DNA from: an uncultured Archangium sp.
Lineage (GTDB): Bacteria; Myxococcota; Myxococcia; Myxococcales; Myxococcaceae
Length of the DNA stretch: 51,075 nucleotides
Direction of reading: 5' to 3'
Assembly: GCA_903905455.1 (NCBI GenBank)
Contig: CAIVGN010000008.1
Coordinates: 1 to 51,075 of the forward strand
Below, in pieces: positions 1-7,915 of this stretch; the first letter of the stretch is position 1, and every line of letters starts with the position of its first letter. The notes below the pieces were generated by a model. The model was not told where the DNA came from. It saw nothing but the letters and a program-made list of their open reading frames with translations, and searched no databases. The position numbers were made by a program, and so were the translations under genes.

Positions 1-2
1 AC

Positions 3-851
3 GCCATCACCGCGGCGTTGATCCGCTCGGGGGGCTGGGGCAACGGCGACGTGCTGCAGGCCGACTTCTCCTTCGCGCTGTTGAGCGCCGACGCCTCGAC
101 CCCGCGGCGCACCATCACCGGCGTTCCCCACTACTGCTACGGCGGCCCCGACTGCGAAGCGGTGCCCGTGCAGGTGCCGCTGCCCACCAACGGCAACACC
201 GAGGGCAGCGCCGACTACACCTGCGACACCGCGCGCGACGACTGCCACGTGCTGATCATCGAGCGCAGTCAGAAGAAGCTCTACGAGCTGTACAACGCGA
301 CGAGCGCCGGCGCGGCCTTCACCGCCCTGGGCGTCTTCGCGTGGGACCTCACGAAGCAGTACCCGCCCGAACTGCGCGGCGAGCAGTGCACCTCGGCCGA
401 CGCCGCGGGCCTGCCCATCGCGGCGCTGCTCCCCACGGCCGACGAGGTCGCGGCCGGCGAGGTGCCGCACGCGCTGCGCTTCATCCTCCCCAACGCGCGC
501 ATGAAGGCGGGGGTGTACGTGCGCCCGGCGACGCACGCGGGGGCGCCCTCGAGCACCGACGCCGACGCGCCTCCCTATGGCGTGCGCTTTCGCCTGAAGG
601 CCAGCTTCGACGAGACGCCGTACAACCCGGGCGCGCGCGTCATCCTCAGGGCGCTCAAGAAGTACGGCATGATCCTCTCGGACGGCGGCAACATCGCGCT
701 GACCTTCGCCGACGATCGCCTCGCGACGGCGAAGTGGGCGACCCTGGGCATCGTGCCGCAGACCTTCAACGCCATCGGGGTGGGCCAGTTCGAAGTGGTC
801 GAGCTCGGCGCCGAGATTCCCCGCGACATGGACTGCGTCCGCGCCCCCTGA
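3..851 (+). CDS. Secreted protein of unknown function, 5' end outside window
   Basis: The reading frame is open from the first full codon at position 3 and ends at TGA 849-851. A TTG at 18 could start it, but the preceding codons read AITAA in frame, so the gene most likely begins upstream and this is a C-terminal part of about 282 residues. The protein has several Cys pairs (CYGGPDC, a Cys at TCDTARDDC), which suggests export. The middle has the pattern TSADAAGLPI, a later HALRF, then RFRLKASFD and ALKKYGMILSDGG. I associate this pattern with a family of secreted bacterial proteins of unknown function, often annotated only as hypothetical. No catalytic motif is visible. It is followed by a 40-base gap and sbcD, with which it has no obvious functional link. 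Confidence 0.7.
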   Translation, partial: AITAALIRSGGWGNGDVLQADFSFALLSADASTPRRTITGVPHYCYGGPDCEAVPVQVPLPTNGNTEGSADYTCDTARDDCHVLIIERSQKKLYELYNATSAGAAFTALGVFAWDLTKQYPPELRGEQCTSADAAGLPIAALLPTADEVAAGEVPHALRFILPNARMKAGVYVRPATHAGAPSSTDADAPPYGVRFRLKASFDETPYNPGARVILRALKKYGMILSDGGNIALTFADDRLATAKWATLGIVPQTFNAIGVGQFEVVELGAEIPRDMDCVRAP

Positions 852-891
852 CCTCACACGTCAATCCTCCTTGGTACTCGGACGTCACCAC

Positions 892-2154
892 ATGACCGTC
901 AAGCGCATCCTCCACACGTCCGACTGGCACCTCGGCCAGACCTTTCACGACGCCGAGCGCACCTGGGAGCACGAGCAGTTCCTCTCGTGGCTGCGCGGCA
1001 CCTTGCGCGAGCGAGAAGTCGACGCGCTGCTGGTGACCGGCGACATCTTCGACACCGCCACGCCCTCGAGCGTCGCGCAGCGCCAGTGGTTCGACTTCCT
1101 CGCCGGCGTGGTGCGCGACCGCCCGCAGTGTGACGTGGTGGCCATCGCGGGGAACCACGACTCGGCCCAGCGCCTCGACGCGCCCGAGGCCCTGACCCGC
1201 GCGTTGGGGTTGACGGTCGTCGGTTCCGCGCGCGACGCGAACGGGGACTTCCAGGCGGAGCGCCTCGTGGTGCCGCTGGGCGCGCGCTCGGAGGTGGGGA
1301 CCTGGGGCTGGGCGGCGACACTGCCCTTCCTCCGCGGCGACGACCTCGGCACGCTCGCGGAGCTGCACGTCGACGACGCCTACGAGGGCCTGGTGCGGCG
1401 CCGCCACGAGGCGGTGTTCGCGCACCTGGGTACCGTGGCGAAGCCGGGCCATGCGCGGTTCGCGCTGGGTCACGGCGTGGTGCTGGGCAGCGAGCGTTCA
1501 CCCGACAGCGAGCGGGCCGTGCGCATCGGCAACGCCGAGGGCTTCTCCGTCGACGTGTTCCCCGCGGACCTCACCTATGTCGCGCTCGGGCACCTCCACC
1601 GGCCCCAGCGCGTCGGGGGGAAGGACCACGTGCGCTACGCAGGCTCGCCGCTGCCGCTGCACGTGAGCGAGGCCGAGTATGCGCACCAGGTGGTGTTGAT
1701 CACCGTCGATGACGGGGCGCTAATCAGCATCGAGCCGCTGCTGATTCCGAAGGCCGTCGCCGTGGTGCGCGTGCCGGCGAAGGGCCGCACGGCGCCGCCC
1801 GACGAGGTCCTGGCGGAGTTGCGCCTGCTCACCGCGATGGGCTCGTTGCCGGAGGTGCAGCGTCCGTGGCTCGCGGTGCGGTTCCTGCTGGAGACGCCGC
1901 GCCCCGGCTTCGCCGACGAGGTGGTGCGGGCCATCGAGGGCAAGGGGTATCGCCTCACCACCGTGGAGGCGGATCGCCCGAAGGGCGAGAAGGTCGAGCC
2001 GCTGACGGTGCACCGGCGCCTGCAGAACCTCGAGCCCATCGACGTGTTCCGCGCGCTCTACAAGCGGCACCACCCAGACACGCAACCCTCTTTGGCGCTC
2101 GAGCAGGCCTTCCGTGAGCTCGAGCAGCGCCTCGCCGAGGAGTCCGGGTCATGA
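892..2154 (+). CDS. sbcD: Exonuclease subunit SbcD (Mre11-type phosphoesterase)
   Basis: This is the nuclease subunit of the SbcCD complex, which trims DNA ends and cleaves hairpins and palindromes during replication and repair in the cytoplasm. The N-terminus carries the metallophosphoesterase motifs in order: HTSDWHLGQ (D11, H13), VTGDIFD, AGNHDS, then GHGVVLG and ALGHLHRPQ near the end of the domain. The C-terminal half is the capping region. ATG 892 is preferred over the in-frame TTG at 871 because the conserved start RILHTSDWH follows four residues later; the product is 420 residues, normal for SbcD. Its TGA stop overlaps the ATG of sbcC (ATGA at 2151-2154), so the two subunits should be translationally coupled. 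It is notable that a palindrome-cleaving nuclease pair sits directly beside a long imperfect palindrome (5901-6450). Confidence 0.95.
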   Translation: MTVKRILHTSDWHLGQTFHDAERTWEHEQFLSWLRGTLREREVDALLVTGDIFDTATPSSVAQRQWFDFLAGVVRDRPQCDVVAIAGNHDSAQRLDAPEALTRALGLTVVGSARDANGDFQAERLVVPLGARSEVGTWGWAATLPFLRGDDLGTLAELHVDDAYEGLVRRRHEAVFAHLGTVAKPGHARFALGHGVVLGSERSPDSERAVRIGNAEGFSVDVFPADLTYVALGHLHRPQRVGGKDHVRYAGSPLPLHVSEAEYAHQVVLITVDDGALISIEPLLIPKAVAVVRVPAKGRTAPPDEVLAELRLLTAMGSLPEVQRPWLAVRFLLETPRPGFADEVVRAIEGKGYRLTTVEADRPKGEKVEPLTVHRRLQNLEPIDVFRALYKRHHPDTQPSLALEQAFRELEQRLAEESGS

Positions 2155-5100
2155 AGATTCTCTGCATCTCGGGCAAGAACCTCGCGAGCCTCGGTGGTGA
2201 CTTCGAGGTCGACCTCGCGTCGGCGCCGCTGGGCCTCGTGGGCCTCTTCGCCATCGTCGGGCCCACGGGCTCGGGCAAGTCCACCATCCTCGACGCGATG
2301 TGCCTGGCGCTCTACGGCAAGACGCCGCGCATGGGCGCCACGCGGGATACGACACGCTTCGAGGTAGGCGGCAGGTCGATCACCGCCGCCGACGCTCGAC
2401 AGTTGGTGCGGAGAGGCGCCGCGGAGGCCTCGGCCACCGTGCGCTTCGGCGTCGGCGACGAGCGCTACGAGGCCACCTGGTCGGTCACCGCGCTGAGGCA
2501 AGGGCCCAACAGGGGCCAACTGGGCGATGTGAAGCGGAGCGTGGGGAAGGAAGGGAGCACCGCCCTGCTCGCCACCGGGACCAACGACGTGAACGCCACC
2601 GTCGGCGAGCTGACGGGCCTGAGCTTCGAGCAGTTCTGCCGTTGCATGCTGCTCGCCCAGGGCGAGTTCGCGGCGTTCCTCCAGGCCAACTCGAAGGAGC
2701 GCACCGCGGTGCTCGAGGCGCTGACCGACAGCCGCCGCGTGTACCGAAACCTCTCGATGCTCGCGCAGAAGCAAGGCGCAGCAGCGCAAGACGAGGTCGA
2801 TGCGGCACGTGAAGACATCGCCCGGGTGGTGGTGCTGGCCCCGGACGCACTCACGGAGCTCGAGGCGCGCCTCACCCGGTGCGTGAAGGACGCCGACGCG
2901 GCGAAGGCCGTGCTCGACGTGACGCAGGACGCGCTCGGGTGGTGGCAGCGCGCCGACGACGCCGACACCCGGGTGCGCGACGCGCACGCCAGGCTGGGCC
3001 TCGCCGAGCAGCAGTTCGCCGCCGCCGAGCCCCAACGACGACGCCTGCAGGCCAGCGAGGCCGTCGCGCCGCTTCGGGAACCGCTGCATTCACTCAACGC
3101 AGCCACCAGCGAGGCGCAGCGCTTCGCGGGGGAGTTGCAGCAACTCGAGGCCCAGCGCGCCCAGAGCGAGACGCTGCACGCCTCGCGCGCCGAGGCGCTG
3201 GTGCAGGCCCAGGCGGCAGTCACTGCGTTCGAAGTGCAGGTCGCGCGGACCCGGCCCGAGCTCGAGACCGCACGCCACCTCGACCGGCAGCGCGCCGACC
3301 TCGGGGAGCAACACGCGAAGGACCAGCTCACGCTGGCGGAGCTCGCGCAGGAGGGCGGCGAGCTCGAGCGACGCGCCACCGGGGTCATGGGCCGCGAGCA
3401 GAAGCTGCTGCAGGAGCGCACCTCGCTCGACGCGTGGTTCCACGACAACGCGACCGCGGGTCAGTTCTTCGCGCAGCGCGATGCGTGGCTGGGCCCGCTG
3501 ACCCGCCACGTGAAGGCCGCGGGGGACCGGGAGGGGCTGCGCGGTTCGTTCGAAGCGCACCGCCAGGAGGCCACCGCGACGCAGGTCCTCTCCGTGCAGG
3601 CCCATTCCATGCTCGAAGCCGCCCGGCGTGACCGGGAGACGGCGCAAGGAGGCATCGAGGCCGCGCAGCAACAGGCCGATGCGCTGCGCGCGAAGGTGTC
3701 GGTCGAGGAGACCCGCAAGCGCGAGGCCCGGCTCCGCGCGCTCGACGACCTGCAGAAGACCGGCACCTCGTTGCTCGAGCAGCGAGCCGTGTCCCACGCG
3801 CGGGCCACGGAGTGCGCCGGGGCGAAGGCCTCCCAGGGTGAGGCCCAGGCGCAGCTGGACGCGGCCCAGCAGTCGATGGCCGAGGTCGAAGCGACGCTGG
3901 CGACAGTGCGCGCGCGCGAGCAGTTCGCCACGCAGCAGGCGGGGGTCGAGGCGCATCGCAAGGCGCTCCAGGACGGAGAGCCGTGCCTCGTGTGCGGGAG
4001 CCTGGAGCACCCGTGGGCCACGCCGGGACAGGTGCTCTCGGTGGCCGCGCTGACCACCGAACGCGAAGCCGCCGAGCGGCGCCTCGGGGAGTGCAGGACG
4101 GCCCGCGACACGCACCAGCGCGCGGTGATGCAGCACGAGACGCGCGCCGACCAGCTCGCCCGGGAGCAGGCGAAGGCCCTGGCTGACGTCGACGCGCTGG
4201 GGGCCGAGTGGACGCGCCTGGCGACCTCCGCGGCCCCGGTGCCGTCCGAGCCGCCGCGCGAGGTGTTGCCCGCGGTGCTCGCCACGGAGCGCGATGCGGT
4301 CCAGGGCCAGTTGGCGACGCTGGGGAAGCTCGACGCCGAGGCGAAGCAGGCCGCTGAGGCGGTGACTGAGCTCCGGGCGCGGTCGAAGGAGAAGGAGCTC
4401 GCGCTCGCCGCGGCCCAGCAGGCCGAAGAGAAGGCGCGCCAACGAAACACCGACACCCAGCAGGTCGTGCGCGAAGAGCAGCTCAAGCTCGAGACCCTCG
4501 AGGCGACGCTGCGCGAGACCTGGGCGGAGGCAGCGCCGGCCCTGGGCGACCTCGCGAGCCAACGGCCCCACTTCGAGGCCGCACCGCGCAAGACGCTCGA
4601 GGCATGGACGGCGCTCGCAGCGGCCCACGAGGCGAAGCGAAGCCTCGATGTCGAGCTCGTGACCCGGGCGGCCACGCTGCAGGTGGACCGGGCGGCGTTG
4701 AGGCGGGATCAGGACGTCTGGTCCGCGAAGAATGAGCCCATCGCGGAGCGCCATGCGCAGCGGCAGACGCAGCTCGAGGCCCTCGCGCTCGCGCGCCGCG
4801 CGCTCTTCGGCGGTCGCGACGTGGCCTCGGTGGAAGCCGAGCAGCAGGCGCAGACGACGCGCCTGGCGCAGGCGAGCGCCGACGCGCAGCAGGCCCGCGA
4901 CGTCGCGGCGAACACCCTCAACGCGCTCACGGGCCGGCGGGACGAGCGACGCAGGCAGCTCGAGCATTCCGAGGCCCAGCGGGCGCTCGCCCAGGCCGGG
5001 TGGCACGCCGCGCTCGCGCAGCACCAGGTCGACGAGACCACGGCCCACGCGCTGCTCGCCGTCGGTGAAGAAGAGCTCAAGGGCTGGAGGGCGGCGCTCG

Positions 5101-5894
5101 AGGTGGTGCGGCTCGCGCGAGAGAAGGCGGGGCACGTGCACGCCGAAGCCGTGGCCGCGAGGAAGGAGTTGGAGGCGACCCGGCCGACCGACGACCGCGA
5201 CGTCCTCACCGCGCGCAAGACCGCGGCCGCGAGCGCGTGGGAGTCCCTGCGCACCGAGCTGGGTCGGCTGCAGAAGGAGCACGACGACGACGACGCCGCC
5301 CGGGTCGAGCGCGCGAAGAAGGAGAAAGCGCTCGAGCTGGTGCTGGGCACCGCGGGCCTGGCCAGCGAGTTGAACGCGCTCATCGGCCACGGCGACGGCG
5401 ACAAGTTCGCCGAGTTCGCGCAGGCGCTGGTGCTCGACCAGATGCTCGAGGCGGCCAACGAACAACTGCGTCGGCTGCAGCCGCGGTACTCACTGATGCG
5501 GCTGGACCACGGGCGGGCGGAGGTCGCGGGGTTGCTGGAGGTGGCCATCGTGGATCGCCACCTCGGCGAGCGGCTGCGCCCGGTGTCCACGTTGTCGGGG
5601 GGCGAGCGGTTCCTGGTCTCGCTCGCGCTGGCCCTGGGCCTGTCGGCGATGTCGGGGGAGGCGTCGCAGCTGGGCACGATGTTCATCGACGAGGGCTTCG
5701 GCACGCTCGACGCGGAGACGCTGCAGGTGGCGATGGGGGTGCTGGATTCGCTGCAACAGCAGGGCAAGCAGGTGGGGATCATTTCCCACGTGGGAGACCT
5801 CGCCGACCGCATCACGGCGCAGGTGCGGGTGGAGCGGGTGGACTCCGGGCAGGGCTTGAGCCGGGTGCGGGTGGTGCCGGAGACGAAGGCCTGA
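2151..5894 (+). CDS. sbcC: SMC-like ATPase subunit SbcC (Rad50-type)
   Basis: The 1247-residue product is the ATPase partner of SbcD. Walker A is GPTGSGKST (residues 37-45). Long heptad-rich coiled coils full of Ala, Glu, Gln and Arg flank a zinc hook with CLVC at 612-615, close to the centre of the chain as expected. The C-terminal lobe has the ABC signature LSGGE (1148-1152) and Walker B FIDEGFGTLD (from about 1178). Length is slightly above the E. coli protein (1048) and typical for delta-proteobacterial lineages. The start ATG overlaps the sbcD stop. No terminator is evident directly after the stop; the following bases run into the long palindromic repeat. Function in DNA end processing follows from the family. 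Confidence 0.95.
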   Translation: MKILCISGKNLASLGGDFEVDLASAPLGLVGLFAIVGPTGSGKSTILDAMCLALYGKTPRMGATRDTTRFEVGGRSITAADARQLVRRGAAEASATVRFGVGDERYEATWSVTALRQGPNRGQLGDVKRSVGKEGSTALLATGTNDVNATVGELTGLSFEQFCRCMLLAQGEFAAFLQANSKERTAVLEALTDSRRVYRNLSMLAQKQGAAAQDEVDAAREDIARVVVLAPDALTELEARLTRCVKDADAAKAVLDVTQDALGWWQRADDADTRVRDAHARLGLAEQQFAAAEPQRRRLQASEAVAPLREPLHSLNAATSEAQRFAGELQQLEAQRAQSETLHASRAEALVQAQAAVTAFEVQVARTRPELETARHLDRQRADLGEQHAKDQLTLAELAQEGGELERRATGVMGREQKLLQERTSLDAWFHDNATAGQFFAQRDAWLGPLTRHVKAAGDREGLRGSFEAHRQEATATQVLSVQAHSMLEAARRDRETAQGGIEAAQQQADALRAKVSVEETRKREARLRALDDLQKTGTSLLEQRAVSHARATECAGAKASQGEAQAQLDAAQQSMAEVEATLATVRAREQFATQQAGVEAHRKALQDGEPCLVCGSLEHPWATPGQVLSVAALTTEREAAERRLGECRTARDTHQRAVMQHETRADQLAREQAKALADVDALGAEWTRLATSAAPVPSEPPREVLPAVLATERDAVQGQLATLGKLDAEAKQAAEAVTELRARSKEKELALAAAQQAEEKARQRNTDTQQVVREEQLKLETLEATLRETWAEAAPALGDLASQRPHFEAAPRKTLEAWTALAAAHEAKRSLDVELVTRAATLQVDRAALRRDQDVWSAKNEPIAERHAQRQTQLEALALARRALFGGRDVASVEAEQQAQTTRLAQASADAQQARDVAANTLNALTGRRDERRRQLEHSEAQRALAQAGWHAALAQHQVDETTAHALLAVGEEELKGWRAALEVVRLAREKAGHVHAEAVAARKELEATRPTDDRDVLTARKTAAASAWESLRTELGRLQKEHDDDDAARVERAKKEKALELVLGTAGLASELNALIGHGDGDKFAEFAQALVLDQMLEAANEQLRRLQPRYSLMRLDHGRAEVAGLLEVAIVDRHLGERLRPVSTLSGGERFLVSLALALGLSAMSGEASQLGTMFIDEGFGTLDAETLQVAMGVLDSLQQQGKQVGIISHVGDLADRITAQVRVERVDSGQGLSRVRVVPETKA

Positions 5895-5900
5895 GCGCAG

Positions 5901-6450
5901 GGCGACTTCGACGGGAGGTTTTCGTCTCCTGCGATCGGCACAGGTCGCTTCTTTGTTCGGGTGCCCGGGATCGCCCCTATCCCTTCCGTTCCCCCCTGGG
6001 GAAAGGGGACCGCTCGCCGCGGGGGCCAGACGGGATTCAGAGTCGAATGGGGCAAGGCCTCGATATGCAGGACCGCTCGCAGCGCAGGACACCAACGCTT
6101 CTTCTCGATGGTCTTGGCATGCGCCTGATCAACCGCCCAGGCAGCAACATCTGACTTCCAGCAGTTGCTGCCGAAGGGCAGCACTTGCAGCTTCAAGATG
6201 CTGCTGCTTCAGCGCCGCGCGTCGCCACTCACGAAAACCGTCGAGGGCCGACGGTGGATCAGGCAACACCGATTCGTTCCTGAAAATTGAGGCCTTGCCC
6301 GTATTTCTGTGCGCCCGTCGAGCCCGCGCGGCAGATGAGCGCACCCCTTTCCCCGGGGGGAAAGGATGGGATTGGGGCGATCCTGGGCACCCAAACCAAC
6401 ACACGACCTCTGCCGATCGCGGGAGACGCACGCCTCCCATCGAAGCCGCA
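5901..6450. repeat. About 550-bp imperfect palindromic (inverted repeat) element
   Basis: The left arm (from 5901) matches the reverse complement of the right arm (ending 6450). By eye the outer 108 or so bases agree at about 83%, including shared blocks GCGATCGGCA, GGGTGCCC, ATCGCCCC, GGGGAAAGGGG and GGGCAAGGCCT. Weaker matches continue inwards, GCAGCAACATCT at 6141-6152 pairs with AAGATGCTGCTGC at 6195-6207, and GCTGCC/GGCAGC (6167-6172 and 6177-6182) forms the centre. All pairs are symmetric about 6175, so this is one nested palindrome or two head-to-head copies. Read outward from the centre both halves can encode similar peptides (GIGAI, GT, PIAGD, LPSK shared). It fills the gap between two convergent genes. 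No transposase or target duplication was seen. Confidence 0.8.
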
Positions 6451-6452
6451 CC

Positions 6453-6959
6453 TCAATCGCGCACGACCCCAAAGAAGTGCATCAACAGCGCGACCAACAC
6501 GAGGATCCCCACCGGGATCGCGAGCCCGAACACCGAGCGCCACTGCCGCTGCCCGGCAGACCCCGGTGCCACCCCCTTCGACTCCACCTCCACGCACGCC
6601 TCGCACAGCGGCGGGTTCCCCAGCGTCCCGCACGCCGCGCACAAGAACGTCCCGCAGCGATCGCACGTGGCCCGCGCCGGTTGCTCATGCACCGGGCACA
6701 CGCAGTCCTGCAGCACCTCTCCCGTCGGCCCGCCTCGTCCCACCGGCGCCTCGAGCAACGCCATCGCCCGCTCGAGATCCACCCCGTGCACCAGCACCCG
6801 CGGCGTGATGGCCGTGGTCATGGTGGTCCCGCCCAGCAAGCTCGCGTGAAACTCGCCCTGCACCACGTGCGCAATTCCTTCGCCCTCGAGCAGGCTCTTC
6901 ACGCTCGCGACCTCGAGCCCGTTGCTGCATTCCATCAGGAGGACGAGGTCTTCAGCCAT
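6453..6959 (-). CDS. DUF2007-like signalling domain, zinc-finger and membrane protein
   Basis: The 168-residue protein has an N-terminal ferredoxin-like segment (MAEDLVLLMEC, then ASVKSLLEGEGI) typical of DUF2007, a putative prokaryotic signal-transducing domain. Residues of about 85-130 hold a zinc-binding cluster with CVCPVH, CDRCG, CAAC and CEAC pairs, resembling a B-box or zinc ribbon. The C-terminus has one hydrophobic segment (about 145-165) that should span the membrane, with a short charged tail. Its ATG at 6959 lies 23 bases from the divergent gpmA start, so the two promoters must overlap. Substrate or partner is unknown. The assignment of the N-terminal domain is from pattern only. 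Confidence 0.8.
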   Translation of the reverse strand: MAEDLVLLMECSNGLEVASVKSLLEGEGIAHVVQGEFHASLLGGTTMTTAITPRVLVHGVDLERAMALLEAPVGRGGPTGEVLQDCVCPVHEQPARATCDRCGTFLCAACGTLGNPPLCEACVEVESKGVAPGSAGQRQWRSVFGLAIPVGILVLVALLMHFFGVVRD

Positions 6960-6982
6960 GCCGCGAATGATATAGGGCCTGC

Positions 6983-7732
6983 ATGCCTTCGAACCTCGTC
7001 ATCGTCCGTCACGGTCAGAGCCTCTGGAATGAGAAGAACCTCTTCACCGGCTGGGTCGACATCGATCTGTCGCCGCTGGGTGAGACCGAGGCCCGCGGCG
7101 CGGGCGAACAGCTCAAGAAAGCCGGCCTGCGCTTCGACGTCGGTCACACCTCGGTGCTCACCCGCGCCGTGCGCACCGCGAACCTCGCCCTCGAGACCGC
7201 GGGCCAGGTGTGGCTCCCGGTGTCGCGCACCTGGCGCCTCAACGAGCGCCACTACGGCTCGCTGCAGGGCAAGGACAAGCTCGAGACGGTCAAGCAGTTC
7301 GGCGCCGACCAGGTGCAGCTCTGGCGCCGCAGCTACGACGTGCCGCCCCCGGCGGTGACCCCGGATCACGCGCACCACCCCGTGCAGGACCCGCGCTACC
7401 GCCTCCTCGCCCCCGACGCGCTCCCGGCCTCCGAGTGCCTCAAGGACGTCGTGGCCCGCGTGCTGCCCTGGTGGCACGACGCCGTGGTGCCGCAGCTCCG
7501 CGCCGGCCTCAACGTGCTCGTCGTCGCCCACGGCAACTCGCTGCGCGCGCTGATCAAGCACCTCGAGCACATCGGCGACAACGACATCGTCGAGCTCAAC
7601 GTGCCCACCGGCATGCCCCGCCTCTACCGCTTCAAGGACGACCTCTCGCTCGCCGAGGCGCCCCGCTACCTCGACGAAGCCGCCGCGAAGGCCGGCGCCG
7701 AGGCCGTGGCCAACCAGACGAAGAAGGCCTGA
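6983..7732 (+). CDS. gpmA: 2,3-bisphosphoglycerate-dependent phosphoglycerate mutase
   Basis: This cytoplasmic glycolytic and gluconeogenic enzyme interconverts 3- and 2-phosphoglycerate through a phosphohistidine. The RHG motif (residues 9-11, H10 the phosphorylated His), NxxxTGW, the ERHYGSLQGKDK block with E88 as the likely proton donor, and the second catalytic His in AHGNSLRA (H183) are all present. The 249-residue length equals that of the cofactor-dependent class. ATG 6983 is preceded by a few A/T-rich bases (GATATAGGGCC), which are unusual in this sequence and may be part of the promoter. The C-terminal tail is rich in Ala and Lys, as in many homologues. The gene stands alone. Confidence 0.95.
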   Translation: MPSNLVIVRHGQSLWNEKNLFTGWVDIDLSPLGETEARGAGEQLKKAGLRFDVGHTSVLTRAVRTANLALETAGQVWLPVSRTWRLNERHYGSLQGKDKLETVKQFGADQVQLWRRSYDVPPPAVTPDHAHHPVQDPRYRLLAPDALPASECLKDVVARVLPWWHDAVVPQLRAGLNVLVVAHGNSLRALIKHLEHIGDNDIVELNVPTGMPRLYRFKDDLSLAEAPRYLDEAAAKAGAEAVANQTKKA

Positions 7733-7915
7733 GAATCACTGGGCTTACCTCCGCACACCCCGGGGGGAACCCGTGCGAATTCCGCGTGCAGGCGATCGCC
7801 GGTGCAGGCCTTGCGCGTTGGCGCTCCGCCTGCATTGATGTTCCCGCGCGTCAGCAGCCCTCACGGATTCCGCGCCTTTCCCCTCGTCGTCCCTCAGAAA
7901 AATGAGGAAGCCCCC

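Noticed and set aside
3090-5465. Long minus-strand open frames opposite sbcC
   Set aside because: They are complement readings of the coiled-coil codons and have no recognisable motif.
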